This document shows, one piece after another, positions 9,765 to 21,319 of a DNA stretch of 64,000 nt; the first letter of the stretch is position 1; the number at the start of each line of letters is the position of its first letter. The stretch covers positions 184,506,099 to 184,570,098 of the forward strand of contig NC_133336.1 of assembly GCF_042186555.1 (NCBI RefSeq). Direction: 5' to 3'. The position numbers and the translations under genes are program-made. The stretch comes from Aquarana catesbeiana. Lineage: Eukaryota; Chordata; Amphibia; Anura; Ranidae. The notes under the pieces were generated by a model. The model saw nothing but the letters and a program-made list of their open reading frames with translations. It was not told the origin of the DNA and did not search any database.

Positions 9765-11338
9765 TGTGACGAAAATATAAGCGTAGGATAGTTTTGCCTT
9801 AACTAGATGTGGTGTGATCTGTAGTAGTGTAATTGTAGATGTAGTTTAATTCTGGGTTATTAGAAATATAGTATTCTATGTCAGTCATGCACATATGTTC
9901 TTTCATTAGCATTTGAAAAGGACAGATTTTTTCTAGGATCAATGTGACACCTAGATGCCAATAAAAGTTCCCATTAGAGTAAACATAGATTGCCAGCTTC
10001 CTGAGGCTCAAAGAAATCTGCTAGTCATCTTGGCCACACGGATCTGCAGGGGGCATTCACAAGGCTCCGGACAGTCTGTAAGCTTTGATTAAAATCAAGA
10101 GATCTAAGGAACCATTTTTATCTCTCATAAAAGCTAAAATATTAACGGCAGAGAGATGAAAATAATTCCTTGTGATCGTACACCTGATGGGTTACGTTTA
10201 CATGTGACTCTGTATGTTTAGCAGGTGTGGAATCCTGGAGAACCACACAAAACCGTTATATGGCGCCTGATTGCGGCAGGCAGGCAGTGATTGGTACTGT
10301 TGCGATCGGCATGATGCGCTGGTATCGGAAATCCTATTCATGACCCAGCAATCAGCGCCATTCTGGGCCAATTTGACTCTGGTCATTTCAGAACACAAAA
10401 CATTTGTGGGCTGAGACAGGAACACCCCCCCCAGGGTTGATTGGCCAAGGGCTAAAGTCCAGCCCGCATCCATATTTCAATAAATTGGGTAGCCTGAGAT
10501 ATGGACATTGTTCTTCCACGAAGCCAGTTCGAAACTGGGGAGTTCCCATATGTTCCAGTATGCTTCTACTAACGGAAAGATTTACTTGGTAAAGTTTATT
10601 TCTGTTTTTATCCCTTTTTATTTTCATAGCAAATTGCCATTGGTGTGTCTTTCTGCATTTTTTGTATCTTTTTTGGTAACTCCTTTTTCTTTGTATATCT
10701 TATATGCACTGCCCACTTTCGGGATATTAAATGATAAAATTAATAAGTGACTTCTGTGTACTAAGCTAGGACTCATATCTCTGGAGAGGTTGTTGTATTT
10801 TAGTGCCTAAGTACTCGGTTTAAGTTACGTATCAATCGGTATGCAATTGCACTGTGTGTTGGCAGATTGCATGCAGATTGTAAGCTAACAGATCTTCCAG
10901 ACAGAGATCTGTGTGTGTGTGGTGGCTCAGCAGACCAGTCTGCGGACAAACTGTTGGGTGGTGGCAGGCTATCGTTTATTGTGTGTCTGGTGTGTGGGTG
11001 TGGGGACAGTGGGAAGAGTGATTAACACCGGGGTTCAAGCTTGCAGGATAGCTGGAGGAACCCTAGAAGTGTATAGTAATTGCTAGACTGCTCCCCAACC
11101 CTTAGAGTGCACCAGATTGTATGTAAGATTTGTATCTGCCTGTGTGTGGTCAGCTAGCTGGATTGGAGTGGAGTCTCCCTCTAGTGGTGGCCAAAGGTAG
11201 TGTAGGCTGTGAAAGTACTGCAGCCAGTCTTACATGCGCAGTATAAGTTCCCCCTTATTCCCTTAGTTCCTCATATACCCCGGTCACGGAACGCACGTCG
11301 CGGTTAGTTAGTAGCCGTTGGGGTGTGAATTCGTGACA
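9765..11338. mobile_element. Solo LTR, 1,574 bp, 5-bp TSD
   Basis: The element starts TGTGACGAA and ends TTCGTGACA, a 9-bp inverted terminal repeat with TG...CA ends. It is bounded by the perfect duplication CCTCC (9760-9764 and 11339-11343). Removing it joins the 67-bp target duplication of the neighbouring insertion exactly. There are no gag, pol or env remnants and no internal second LTR, so this is a solo LTR of a Gypsy-type or endogenous retrovirus-type element. Its length favours a retrovirus-like or long Gypsy LTR. It is younger than the insertion at 9013-9715. Confidence 0.85.
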
Positions 11339-11343
11339 CCTCC

Positions 11344-11470
11344 TAATATTATGCAATGGGTGTACCACCTTGCACTCATTCCTTGCCCCCCGTCTATGTT
11401 TGGAATGAAGTATGCACTGCCCATACATGGCCAAGCACTTGCTTTCTTGCGTCTAGAAGGTAGGAGCACA
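11344..11470. repeat. Dispersed repeat, remainder after LTR
   Basis: Continuation of the CCCAGGGCAAGG repeat, carrying TAATATTATGCAATGGGTG, ACCTTGCACTCATTCCTTG and CCATACATGGCCAAGCAC, as in 8753-8880. Confidence 0.75.
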
Positions 11471-12257
11471 TGCACGGTGTGTTTTTGTGTCAGCCATGGT
11501 AGGGTAGGGTGGAGAGAGGGTAGGTTAGAGAATAGCGTGACAGCAGTAGTTGTCAGAGTAGATATTAAACTGTCTTTTGGCAATTGGTTTCCACTCCAAT
11601 TTTTGGTCACCAATATTCACCATAGGTAGACATCCTTCCTTTCAGGTCCAAGAGGCCTACCAAGTGAGGAGGACACAAGGTCAGACACCCGAGAAAGGAG
11701 AGACATGCTGGTCTGTGAGTTTACTGGTGCTCTTTTACCACTTCAGTATCGTCTTCCACTCACGTCAGGAAGTTGCAAAATAAACAAGTGTTGTTACATG
11801 ATAAATCAGCACAGGCATGCCAGAAAACAGAAAGTGTCGCTTTCTAATTTAGGAATGACTTGAGCAGCTATGTTCTCATTTGGCTCAGGGCCAGACCGTC
11901 ATCGCTTTGACAGATATGTGTGGAATATTACATCTTCAGGTGCTCGGTTTCCCGAAATCTTCAGGATGAGGCAATCTCACCTGGTACTGTGGTGAGAATA
12001 GGAGAGTACTGATGTGACGTGTCTCTTCTCCTGGAGTAACATAGAAAACAACAAAGAGTGGAAATCACTTCGGGATTAATGCCGTTTTTAAGTAGTAATT
12101 AAATATTGACTTTTCAAAAAAGAAACTGTAAATGTTTTTGCTCAATTTTGGGGGATTTTTACAAGTTTATGAACTGATATTTTATATCAATTTATCTTCT
12201 TGATGTTTTTATATTGTTTATTATTATTTGTATAACACCTGTAATTCTTTTTTTAAA
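11471..12257. other. Unassigned stretch
   Basis: No coding similarity, tandem array or terminal repeat found. The right part is AT-rich. Confidence 0.4.
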
Positions 12258-12267
12258 AACAGGTAAA

Positions 12268-12520
12268 AGCTTTAAAGAGGAACTGCAGTCTGCTCACATA
12301 ATTTGTAATAAAAACATCTTTGTCGTTCTGAAGCTTCCCTCCAACCACTTTGCATATTATTTTACATATACTGTGATTCTGTACTTGCCAAATATGCTGC
12401 AGAAATCTCCATCCACTGAGTCTGGCTGCAGCAATTTTAAGCTGAAGCTGCTGCATGTTCACTTCCTGGATTTACACAGATACACAGAGGCACGCCTCCA
12501 GCTCTGCAGGGCAGGGAGTG
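12268..12520. repeat. Partial TTAA-type ranid repeat
   Basis: Begins TTTAAAGAGGAACTGCAG, resembling the left end of the TTAA-flanked MITEs at 26114, 26663 and 32372 (TTAA then AG.GGA.TTCC). No matching right end was found, so it may be truncated. Confidence 0.4.
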
Positions 12521-12839
12521 GTTAGTGTAGCAGTGGGTGTGGCCACCTGTACTTTAGTTCTGAGGCGCCTCCCCTGCTTCCAGGGAGAATTTTCTGGAAG
12601 AGGGGCAGGGCCTAGAACTTGAGTGGCAGGCAGCTCATGTGAGGAGCCCTGACCAATCCCCAACTGGAATTGGCAGGGGGCTCCCATATAAGCTGAGGTA
12701 ACAGGCCACTGTGGGAGTTGTCGGTCGGGCGAAGTGGAGAATGGAGTACTAGACAGCGGCAGGAGGGCACCCCCATCTAGGGGGGGTGTGCCGATCATGG
12801 AAGGAGGCCCGGGAGAGCTGTGAGGGAACTTCACCCTTA

Positions 12840-13160
12840 CACGGTCATTGGTGAAGTCTTCATCATTACATCATTACATGGTCATTGGTGAAGTCTTCAT
12901 CATTACAGGGTCATTGATGAGGTGTTCCTGGAGCAGAGGGGCAGGAGAAGCTGTTGGAACATACGGTCCGGTTAAGCTCTCCATCATGGACTCGGGCAGA
13001 GAAAGGTTGGTGAGTGTACCACAGTGTAGGGCTGGATGTGGAGACATGCCAGGAAGTCTGTGAGGGAACTTCGTCCTTACACAGTCATGGATGAAGTCCT
13101 CATCATTACACGGTCATTGACGAGGAGTCCTGGAGCAGAAGAGAGACTGTGACTATAAGT
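12840..13160. repeat. Local imperfect tandem repeat (GGTCATTG units)
   Basis: ACGGTCATTGGTGAAGTCTT plus CATCATTACA recurs in adjacent copies at 12840-12920 and again near 13078-13130 (CAGTCATGGATGAAGTCCTC). TGTGAGGGAACTTC is also repeated (12819 and 13060). It is a small degenerate local duplication with no coding function visible. Confidence 0.65.
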
Positions 13161-13689
13161 TTGTGCAGGAGGGAAGGATTCCTGGGAACAATAGTCTGCA
13201 GGAGTTACGCAGAGGAGGAGCAATAATCTGCATGGTGATGGAGGGAAGAGACTGTAGATGTTATACATGTTCATTATTTCTTTGAAGTTCTAAATTAATA
13301 ATATGATGGCAAAGTAATTTGATCTATGGGCATCCCATATACCCCTTTCCCCAACCGAGTTATATCCCCCCAATAAACAAAAACAAAACAAAGCAAAAGA
13401 CTTTTCATTGTCTCAGAGGTGATATATGGAGGTCTGGCAGCGGGGTGATTTGGTGGATGTTAATTACTAGTGGCAACACACCGCTACATAAGTATGTATG
13501 TGCCATACCTGTGGGATCCCCATGGAAGCTGAAAATCACTGTAATAGGCACAGATACTACATATAGCAGTGTCTACTAGCTTCCAGGTCCCGTGCCGAGC
13601 GGCTGCCCTGCAGCTTAGTAAACACAGGAGGTCACCTGCTCAGCATAGGTGCCATTCAGGAAACACTTTTTATTTCTCGTGGGGTAAAT

Positions 13690-14250
13690 AAAGGGTTTGC
13701 ATTTTAAAATGGCCTAAAAAATACAGGCATAGGTAAAATGAAGGGCACATGTGAAATACAAGCACAGGTAAAATACAAGTAAAACGAAGAGTCTGCATTT
13801 TATGAATGGCCAGCCGCTGATGAAGGAGGTGGGACATAGCCTTCAAAACGCGTTCCTGATTGGCTCCTGCTTTGTTGGCATCTGACAGCTCTTCTAACAG
13901 CTTGGATTCCTCATGTCGACTTCCCAGCAGCATGCCGATACCTCAGCACGGAGTCCCACATTAGACCTGTCACCCTGGCGCCTACAGCCTCTATCTGACT
14001 CCCCATTGGGGATCTCCATGGAGCTTGTTACATGCTCACTTTCCACTGATGTTTGTAAATGCATCTTTTAACTGTATACTTATTTGTTACACAATAAACC
14101 TGCTACACTATTGGCAGTTTGGCGGCTCTCCTTTCCTTCTTTTATTTAATTTTATAAATGGCCTATAAAATACAGGCACAGGGTAAAATGAAGGACATGG
14201 GTAAAATACAAATAAAACGAAGTGTCTGCATTTTATGAATGGCCTAAAAA
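13690..14250 (+). mobile_element. Motif-bearing insertion between ~100-bp direct repeats
   Basis: Two diverged copies of a ~100-bp segment (AATGGCCTA.AAAATACAGGCA, GGTAAAATGAAGG, AAAACGAAG.GTCTGCATTT) lie at about 13703-13811 and 14155-14250. Between them sits ~340 bp that carries a hammerhead-like motif (13817-13854) and AATAAA at 14093-14098. This may be another Penelope-like insertion with a long target duplication. Because the copies differ and the flank is itself repetitive, an insertion into a pre-existing tandem repeat is equally possible. Confidence 0.45.
13817..13854 (+). ncRNA. Hammerhead-ribozyme-like motif, copy 5
   Basis: CTGATGA, then AGG...CCTTC hairpin, then AAAACGCGTT. ACGCGT is a perfect palindrome that could serve as stem III between two molecules. 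GAAAC appears as CAAAAC, compatible with CpG decay. GCCA upstream and TGGC downstream can form an outer stem I helix. Confidence 0.5.
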
Positions 14251-15195
14251 AGACACAGCGTGGGGTAAAATAAAGGGCCTATTTATAGCACAAATATAAT
14301 TTGCTATCTAACAAAATGATATTGCTATCTGTTCTCCACTGGATACTGCATGTCCAGCTGAGGACACATATTACAGTATCTACTCTGTGCTCTAAATAGG
14401 CACCTTAGTATGCACAAAGTGCTGGGCTTTCTTGAAAGCACAGTTCTATCTATTCACATATGGATTGTCTCTAACCAAAATTCAGAGGGTCTCAATGAGC
14501 CCTGGAGGGGTTTGGGTCATTCACTTTGAGTGTGTTGGTGCTTTGAATAGACCTGAATACCAGGAAATCAAATTACATAGGCTATTAACAGCACAGCAAT
14601 AAATCATTCTTGAGAAAGCCTCTAAATGAAAGAAGTAAAATATGAAATATTTTCATAAAATATTTGATGCTTACCTAACTTTTAAAGGGTAATACTTATG
14701 TTTTAATGTCATTTTTTTATTCCTGAGCATAATAATAAATGCAGAGTTCAATAGTAATGCACCGAAAATGCATGTAAAATGTGCCTAAATGCAATGCACC
14801 TATTATGCACTGCACAGATGTGAACCAGCTCTTACTTGAAAGAGTTTTTCCAAGGCCCAACTCCAGCCAAACTTCTGTTTCTGTTTTGTCCCCACCCTTC
14901 CCCATTTTTAACTAAAACTAGAAAAAGAGTTTTGGCTGGAGTTCTACCTTAAGCTATCATCACTGAGAAATGTAAAACAAACAGACTGAAATGTTTTTAT
15001 TTATTCATTGCTTTTATGCAAAGTATAAAAAAAATAGAAGAACATGGGGAGGAGAGTGATAGATTTTACAACATGTATGATGGTCATTACGTTACTATAA
15101 GAGGAAGACTGAGTTTCTTTATCTCTAGTGTAATTTCAGTGTTGCTGTTTCCTGATCTGCAATCTATTGGCACATGGCCTAACCATTGGCTAACC
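14251..15195. other. Unassigned AT-rich stretch
   Basis: No gene, terminal repeat or tandem array recognised. AT-rich, with short frames only. Confidence 0.4.
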
Positions 15196-17943
15196 TTATG
15201 GTTGGGTATAGTATATGGTTGGGTATAGTATCTGTTCTTATCAGTGTCCAGTAGGGGTGCTTCTCCACCATTCTGACCTTATGGTTGGGTATAGTATCTG
15301 TATATGGTTGGGTATAGTATCTGTTCTTATTAGTGTCCAGTAGGGGTGCTTCTCCACCATTCTGACCTTATGGTTGGGTATAGTATCTGTTCTTATCAGT
15401 GTCCAGTAGGGGTGCTTCTCCACCATTCTGACCTTATGGTTGGGTATAGTATCTGTTTTTATCAGTGTCCAGTAGGGGTGCTTCTCCACCATTCTGACCT
15501 TATGGTTGGGTATAGTATGTGTATATGGGTGGGTATAGTATCTGTTCTTATCAGTGTCCAGTAGGGGTGCTTCTCCATCATTCTGACCTTATGGTTGGAT
15601 ATGGTTGGGTATAGTATCTATTCTTATCAGTGTCCAGTAGGGGTGCTTCTCCATCATTCTGACCTCATGGTTGGATATGGTTGGGTATAGTATCTATTCT
15701 TATCAGTGTCCAGTAGGGGTGCTTCTCCATCATTTTGACCTTATGGTTGGGTATAGTATCTGTATATGGTTGGGTATAGTATCTGTTCTTATTAGTGTCC
15801 AGTAGGGGTGCTTCTCCACCATTCTGACCTTATGGTTGGGTATAGTATCTGTTCTTATCAGTGTCCAGTAGGGGTGCACTCCACCATTCTGACCTTATGG
15901 TTGGGTATAGTATCTGTTTTTATCAGTGTCCAGTAGGGGTGCTTCTCCACCATTCTGACCTTATGGCTGGGTATAGTATCTGTTTTTATCAGTGTCCAGT
16001 AGGGGTGCTTCTCCACCATTCTGACCTTATGGTTGGGTATAGTATGTGTATATGGTTGGGTATAGTATCTGTTCTTATCAGTGTCCAGTAGGGGTGCTTC
16101 TCCACCATTCTGACCTTATGGTTGGGTATAGTATCTGTATATGGTTGGGTATAGTATCTGTTCTTATTAGTGTCCAGTAGGGGTGCTTCTCCACCATTCT
16201 GACCTTATGGTTGGGTATAGTATCTGGATATGGTTGGGTATAGTATCTATTCTTATCAGTGTCCAGTAGGGGTGCTTCTCCATCATTTTGACCTTATGGT
16301 TGGGTATAGTATCTGTATATGGTTGGGTATAGTATCTGTTCTTATTAGTGTCCAGTAGGGGTGCTTCTCCACCATTCTGACCTTATGGTTGGGTATAGTA
16401 TCTGTTCTTATCAGTGTCCAGTAGGGGTGCACTCCACCATTCTGACCTTATGGTTGGGTATAGTATCTGTTTTTATCAGTGTCCAGTAGGGGTGCTTCTC
16501 CACCATTCTGACCTTATCGCTGGGTATAGTATCTGTTTTTATCAGTGTCCAGTAGGGGTGCTTCTCCACCATTCTGACCTTATGGTTGGGTATAGTATGT
16601 GTATATGGTTGGGTATAGTATCTGTTCTTATCAGTGTCCAGTAGGGGTGCTTCTCCACCATTCTGACCTTATGGTTGGGTATAGTATCTGTATATGGTTG
16701 GGTATAGTATCTGTTCTTATTAGTGTCCAGTAGGGGTGCTTCTCCACCATTCTGACCTTATGGTCGGTATAGTATCTGTTCTTATCAGTGTCCAGTAGGG
16801 GTGCACTCCACCATTCTGACCTTATGGTTGGGTATAGTATCTGTTTTTATCAGTGTCCAGTAGGGGTGCTTCTCCACCATTCTGACCTTATGGTTGGGTA
16901 TAGTATGTGTATATGGGTGGGTATAGTATCTGTTTTTATCAGTGTCCAGTAGGGGTGCTTCTCCATCATTCTGACCTTATGGTTGGATATGGTTGGGTAT
17001 AGTATCTATTCTTATCAGTGTCCAGTAGGGGTGCTTCTCCATCATTCTGACCTCATGGTTGGATATGGTTGGGTATAGTATCTATTCTTATCAGTGTCCA
17101 GTAGGGGTGTTTCTCCATCATTCTGACCTTATGGTTGGGTATAGTATCTGTATATGGTTGGGTATAGTATCTGTTCGTATTAGTGTCCAGTAGGGGTGCT
17201 TCTCCACCATTCTGACCTTATGATTGGGTATAGTATCTGTATATGGTTGGGTATAGTATCTGTTCTTATTAGTGTCCAGTAGGGGTGCTTCTCCACCATT
17301 CTGACCTTATAGTTGGGTATAGTATCTGTTCTTATCAGTGTCCAGTAGGGGTGCTTCTCCACCATTCTGACCTTATGGTTGGGTATAGTATCTGTTTTTA
17401 TCAGTGTCCAGTAGGGGTGCTTCTCCACCATTCTGACCTTATGGTTGGGTATAGTATGTGTATATGGTTGGGTATAGTATCTGTTCTTATCAGTGTCCAG
17501 TAGGGGTGCTTCTCCATCATTCTGACCTTATGATTGGAATTGTTTGGGTATAGTATCTGTTCTTATCAGTGTCCAATAGGGGTGCTTCTTCACCATTCTG
17601 ACCTTATGGTTGGGTATAGTATCTGTATATGGTTGGGTAAAGTATCTGTTCTTATCAGTGTCCAGTAGGGATGCTTCTCCACCATTGTAACCTTATGGTT
17701 GGGTATAGCATCTGTTTATATGGTTGGGTATACTATCTGTTCTTATCAGTGTCCAGTAGGTGTGCTTCTCCACCATTCTGACCTTATGGTTGGGTATAGT
17801 ATCTGTTCTTATCAGTGTCCAGTAGGGGTGCTTCTTCACCATTCTGACCTTAGGGTTGGGTATAGTATATGTATATGGTTGGGTATAGCATCTGTTCTTA
17901 TCAGTGTCTAGTAGGGGTGCTTCTCCACCATTCTGACCTTGGT
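15196..17943. repeat. Minisatellite array, ~66-bp unit with higher-order structure
   Basis: About 2.75 kb of tandem units made of GGTTGGGTATAGTATCTGT, TCTTATCAGTGTCCAGTAGG and GGTGCTTCTCCACCATTCTG. Some units gain an extra GTATATGGTTGGGTATAGTA segment. Rare variants (GGGGTGCACTCC; CATCATTTTGACC) recur about 552 bp apart, showing a higher-order period over roughly 15670-16775. The 66-bp unit keeps one frame open on each strand, which yields repetitive 22-residue peptides that are almost certainly not genes. Confidence 0.97.
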
Positions 17944-18435
17944 TTGGTCTGGGCTTGGCTGTATAGTGCCTCTGCTGGTATGATGGGGTCCTGAAGGATC
18001 TTCCAATGGGAACAGAAACCGGAGTGCTCACTGAGTTAGGTGGGATATGAGAGTAATTCCCTAGTGCCTTCTGATTTGACTGTGCTACCTTGTCTGGTCA
18101 GGGGCTGGGAAGGCAGAGGGCCTGCTGTGTCTAGCGCTCCCTGAGGTACCAGAGTACCACTGTGGGTTTTGGACCCCCCTGTGTAAAACTGCAACAACAC
18201 CTAAGCTTTTTTTTCTGTACTACTCCACATGGGCTAGACCTTTTGTCTGAGACTAGGGCAATTTTTGTTACCAGGCTGCAAGGCCTTGCCAATGCTCCTG
18301 CAATTTGTTATTTTGCATACCATTTATTTTTGCTCTCCACGTATTCCACCCTGCAATTATATTTGTGTTTTCCTTCTCTCAGGACTTTGGGCTTACCCTG
18401 AATTGGGTTTTGGGCTTACCCTAAAGTCTAGGGGG

Positions 18436-18990
18436 AGGATGTGTGGCCATCAGGTTCCATCCCTTCCTGCCTGGGAGGGGGTCTCTCTTTAGGAGAACCC
18501 CTCACCTAGTACTCATTGGTCAGCTTCAGCTGATCATGAAGAGAGGGGTCTGCCGGTCTATTTGGGTAGGTGGACCTGAGTGTTCCTTACCTCTGTCAGG
18601 AGTCTTGCGCCTCAGGGGGTCAGGGAAGGATCCTTCAGGAGGGGATTATTAGACACACCCTAAGTGCACTTTTTTTGTTCACTTATGGTGTTTAGTTTTT
18701 TCACCCCGCACCGCTAGCTTAAGATAAAAAAAAAAAATGTGCATGGCCATCAGGTTCCTTCCTCCCCTGACCTGGGGGGGGAGCCCCCCACCCAGTACTT
18801 GTTGGTGGCTTCAGCTGATAATACAGAGAGAGGTCAGCCAGGCCTCTTGGCTAGGTAGACCTGAGTATTCCCTGCCCCTGTCATGAGTCTTGCACTCTGG
18901 GGGGCCATGGGGGGGTTCATGACAGACCCTAGAGCACTTTTTGTTTGAGTTCACATGCACTTTTTTGGTTCACTTTGGTGATGTCTTTTT
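18436..18990. repeat. Dispersed repeat family Q, copies 2 and 3 in tandem
   Basis: Two diverged ~260-bp copies (18436-18700 and 18737-18990) share TGGCCATCAGGTTCC, CAGTACT.GTTGGT, CTTCAGCTGAT, GGTAGACCTGAGT and TTGC.CTC. The same series appears at 150-480 and 29850-30065. No termini were found. Confidence 0.65.
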
Positions 18991-19703
18991 GTGCACCACA
19001 CTAAGGCCTCGAAAAAAAAAAGAGCAAAAAAACATATTAATGTTTAGTTATAATGCATAAATCCGGGCAAACAGCTGCATACACAGTAAAAATTCTTATA
19101 AGGGCTCATTTAGACTTCTGTTTGGGGGAAGGTTTTGCATCTTCAAAGCGCACCTGTGCTTTGTCGGTGCAGAATAAACAGGTTCATTTTAATGTTGGTC
19201 CCACAAGCTGCACATAATTACATTCCCTTTGCTTCCCCTACAGCTCCATTTACCTTTGGGAGCAAGGATGGTAAGCCCAGTGGAAGCTCCAAGTTGCTCC
19301 TAACCAGAATGGAGCCGCAGAGGAGCTAAAGAAAAATAAATAGGTCTTCCATAGGAGGTATCCTTAAAGAAACACTCTCACTTTGTCCTGTATGGGCACA
19401 GTTACAATGTCTGTGAAAAAGGTTACCCCCTCCTGTAAAATAGCTCGGGTTCTAACGCCAGCCTGTGAATTTTGGTGCCAGCAGTACCAGAGGAAAGACG
19501 TGGTGTGGGACCACTGCAGAGGTGAGGGTTAGTGAGTCAGGGAGGTCAGTAGGAAAATTCAATAAAGCATGTGTGACAGTTTTTTGGTGGTATGGTCTGT
19601 GCACCGAATTCAGGAAAGCCTTACAACAGTTTTGTTAGGTGTTCTGACACAAGATTGACAGAATCAGGCAGCTACTGCTGTGACAAATTTCATAGATAAG
19701 GAA
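18991..19703. other. Unassigned stretch
   Basis: No coding or repeat signature that I can name, apart from GGGCTCATTTAGAC at 19101, which resembles one end of a Harbinger-type MITE (compare 49299-49831). Its partner end was not found. Confidence 0.35.
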
Positions 19704-20262
19704 AGTGGTTTGCTAGGATGCTGTCAGCTAAACAGCCTGACTCGTTGCTAAGTCATTGTCAGCTAAACAGTGTGACTGGTTGCTAGGATGCTTCCAAATC
19801 CACAGCCTTACTGGTTGCTAAGATGCTGTCAGCTACACAGTGTCACTGGTTGCTAGGACGCTGTCAGCTACTCAGTATCACTGGTTGCTAGAACACTGTC
19901 AGCTACACAACATCACTGGTTGCTAGGATGCTGTCAGATACACAGCATCACTGATTGCTAGGACGCTTTCATATACACAGCATCACTTGTTGCTAGGGTG
20001 TTGTCAGATACACAGGATCACTGGTTGCTAGAATGCTGTTGGATACACAGTGTCACTGGTTGCAAGGATGTTGTTGGCTACAGTCTTATTTGTTGCTAGG
20101 ACATTGTCAGCTACACAGCATCACTGGTTGCTAGGACATTGTCAGCTACAAAGCATCACTGGTTGCTAGGATATTGTCAGCTACACAGCATCACTGGTTG
20201 CTAGGACATTGTCAGCTGCAAGGCATCACTGGTTGCTAGAATGCTGTCAGATACACAGCCGG
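19704..20262 (+). repeat. Minisatellite, ~37-bp unit, forward block
   Basis: About 14 units of GTCAGCTACACAGCATCACT followed by GGTTGCTAGGA(T/C)GCT. Each unit differs at a few positions, so the array is old or slowly homogenised. An inverted block of the same unit follows at once. Confidence 0.95.
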
Positions 20263-20264
20263 CA

Positions 20265-20397
20265 GCTTCCCAGCAACCAGTGACACTGTGTAGCCAATGG
20301 CATCCTAGCAACCACTGTGTAGCTGACAATGTCCTAGCAACCAGTGACCCTGAGTCACTGTCAGCATCCTAGCAACCAATGACACTGTGCAGCCCGA
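20265..20397 (-). repeat. Same minisatellite, inverted block
   Basis: Four units of the previous array in reverse complement (CCTAGCAACCAGTGAC, TGTGTAGC.GACA). The strand switch happens within about 5 bp of 20262. Confidence 0.9.
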
Positions 20398-21277
20398 AGG
20401 CTGAACATGCACTGCAGACTTCACTTTGTCTGCAGTATGGCCTCAGTTTAGCCCTCACCGTGCCTCAATGCAACAAATGTATATACCTGTTTCACTACAG
20501 AAGTCTATAGAGTATCTATAAGCAGGAGTGTCCCTTTAAAGTGAAGTTGTTGCTTTGTTCTGCATGCCTTGCTAAGTAAAGGTCCTGCAAAGGATTCTGG
20601 GAACTGTGTTATCCCCCCTGATCTTCCCTATTCTAAACATATGTCATCTGCAACAAGGCCTCTGCTCTGACAGAAAGCCATTGCAGAAAGCACAGACGCT
20701 TTATCAGGTGTGCCCAGCCGATGTGAGCAGAGCAGGTTACAGCATGCTGGTCACGTCGCACAAACAGGTATTATAATACAATCATTTAAATATACACCGC
20801 ACATAGGAAGAGCCCTCATTCCAGACCGAATGTTATGTGACTGAAGATATTCCCATCTCGTCATTCCCAGTAAACAGCCCTGCACACTGCAATACTTAGA
20901 GCTGTAATAGTTGTATGTGCGTTGACGCCATATTACTGCGAGACGCGGTGTTCTTTAATCCTCGCTCTTTGTCAGCTGTTTACTGAATGTGTTTTATAAG
21001 TAGGTCTAAAATTTACGATTGCAATTAGACTGCACATTGCAATGTTCGTTACCCCAGCCGGAAGCTATCCTATAATTTATGTTTTATGAAGGCTTGACTG
21101 TGCTTTACAGTAAATCTAGCAGATGGTTATACAGTATGCTTCCTTTTAGCCCAACGTATCAAACTATGATCGTCCATCGAAAGCTCTATTGAACAGTAGG
21201 TAAGGCTTCTATGTCCTACACTGATAAGAGCTGGCAAGCTGAAAACAGCCCTAATACATATAGGATGAATGCTTGTG
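20398..21277. other. Unassigned stretch
   Basis: No coding similarity, tandem repeats or bounded mobile element identified. Confidence 0.4.
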
Positions 21278-21316
21278 TGTATATATATCTATATATATAT
21301 ATATATATATATATAT
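21278..21316. repeat. (TA)n microsatellite
   Basis: A TATATATC/TATATA run just left of the Tc1-derived foldback element. Confidence 0.95.
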
Positions 21317-21319
21317 TTA

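Noticed and set aside
15241..18031. Several 70-112-codon frames with 22-residue repeats on both strands
   Set aside because: They exist only because the 66-bp minisatellite unit is a multiple of three. There are no start context, exon signals or known domain.
19704..20397. Regularly spaced similar blocks that could be taken for a CRISPR array
   Set aside because: The spacers are themselves part of the repeat unit, the context is a vertebrate genome, and no cas-like gene is near.
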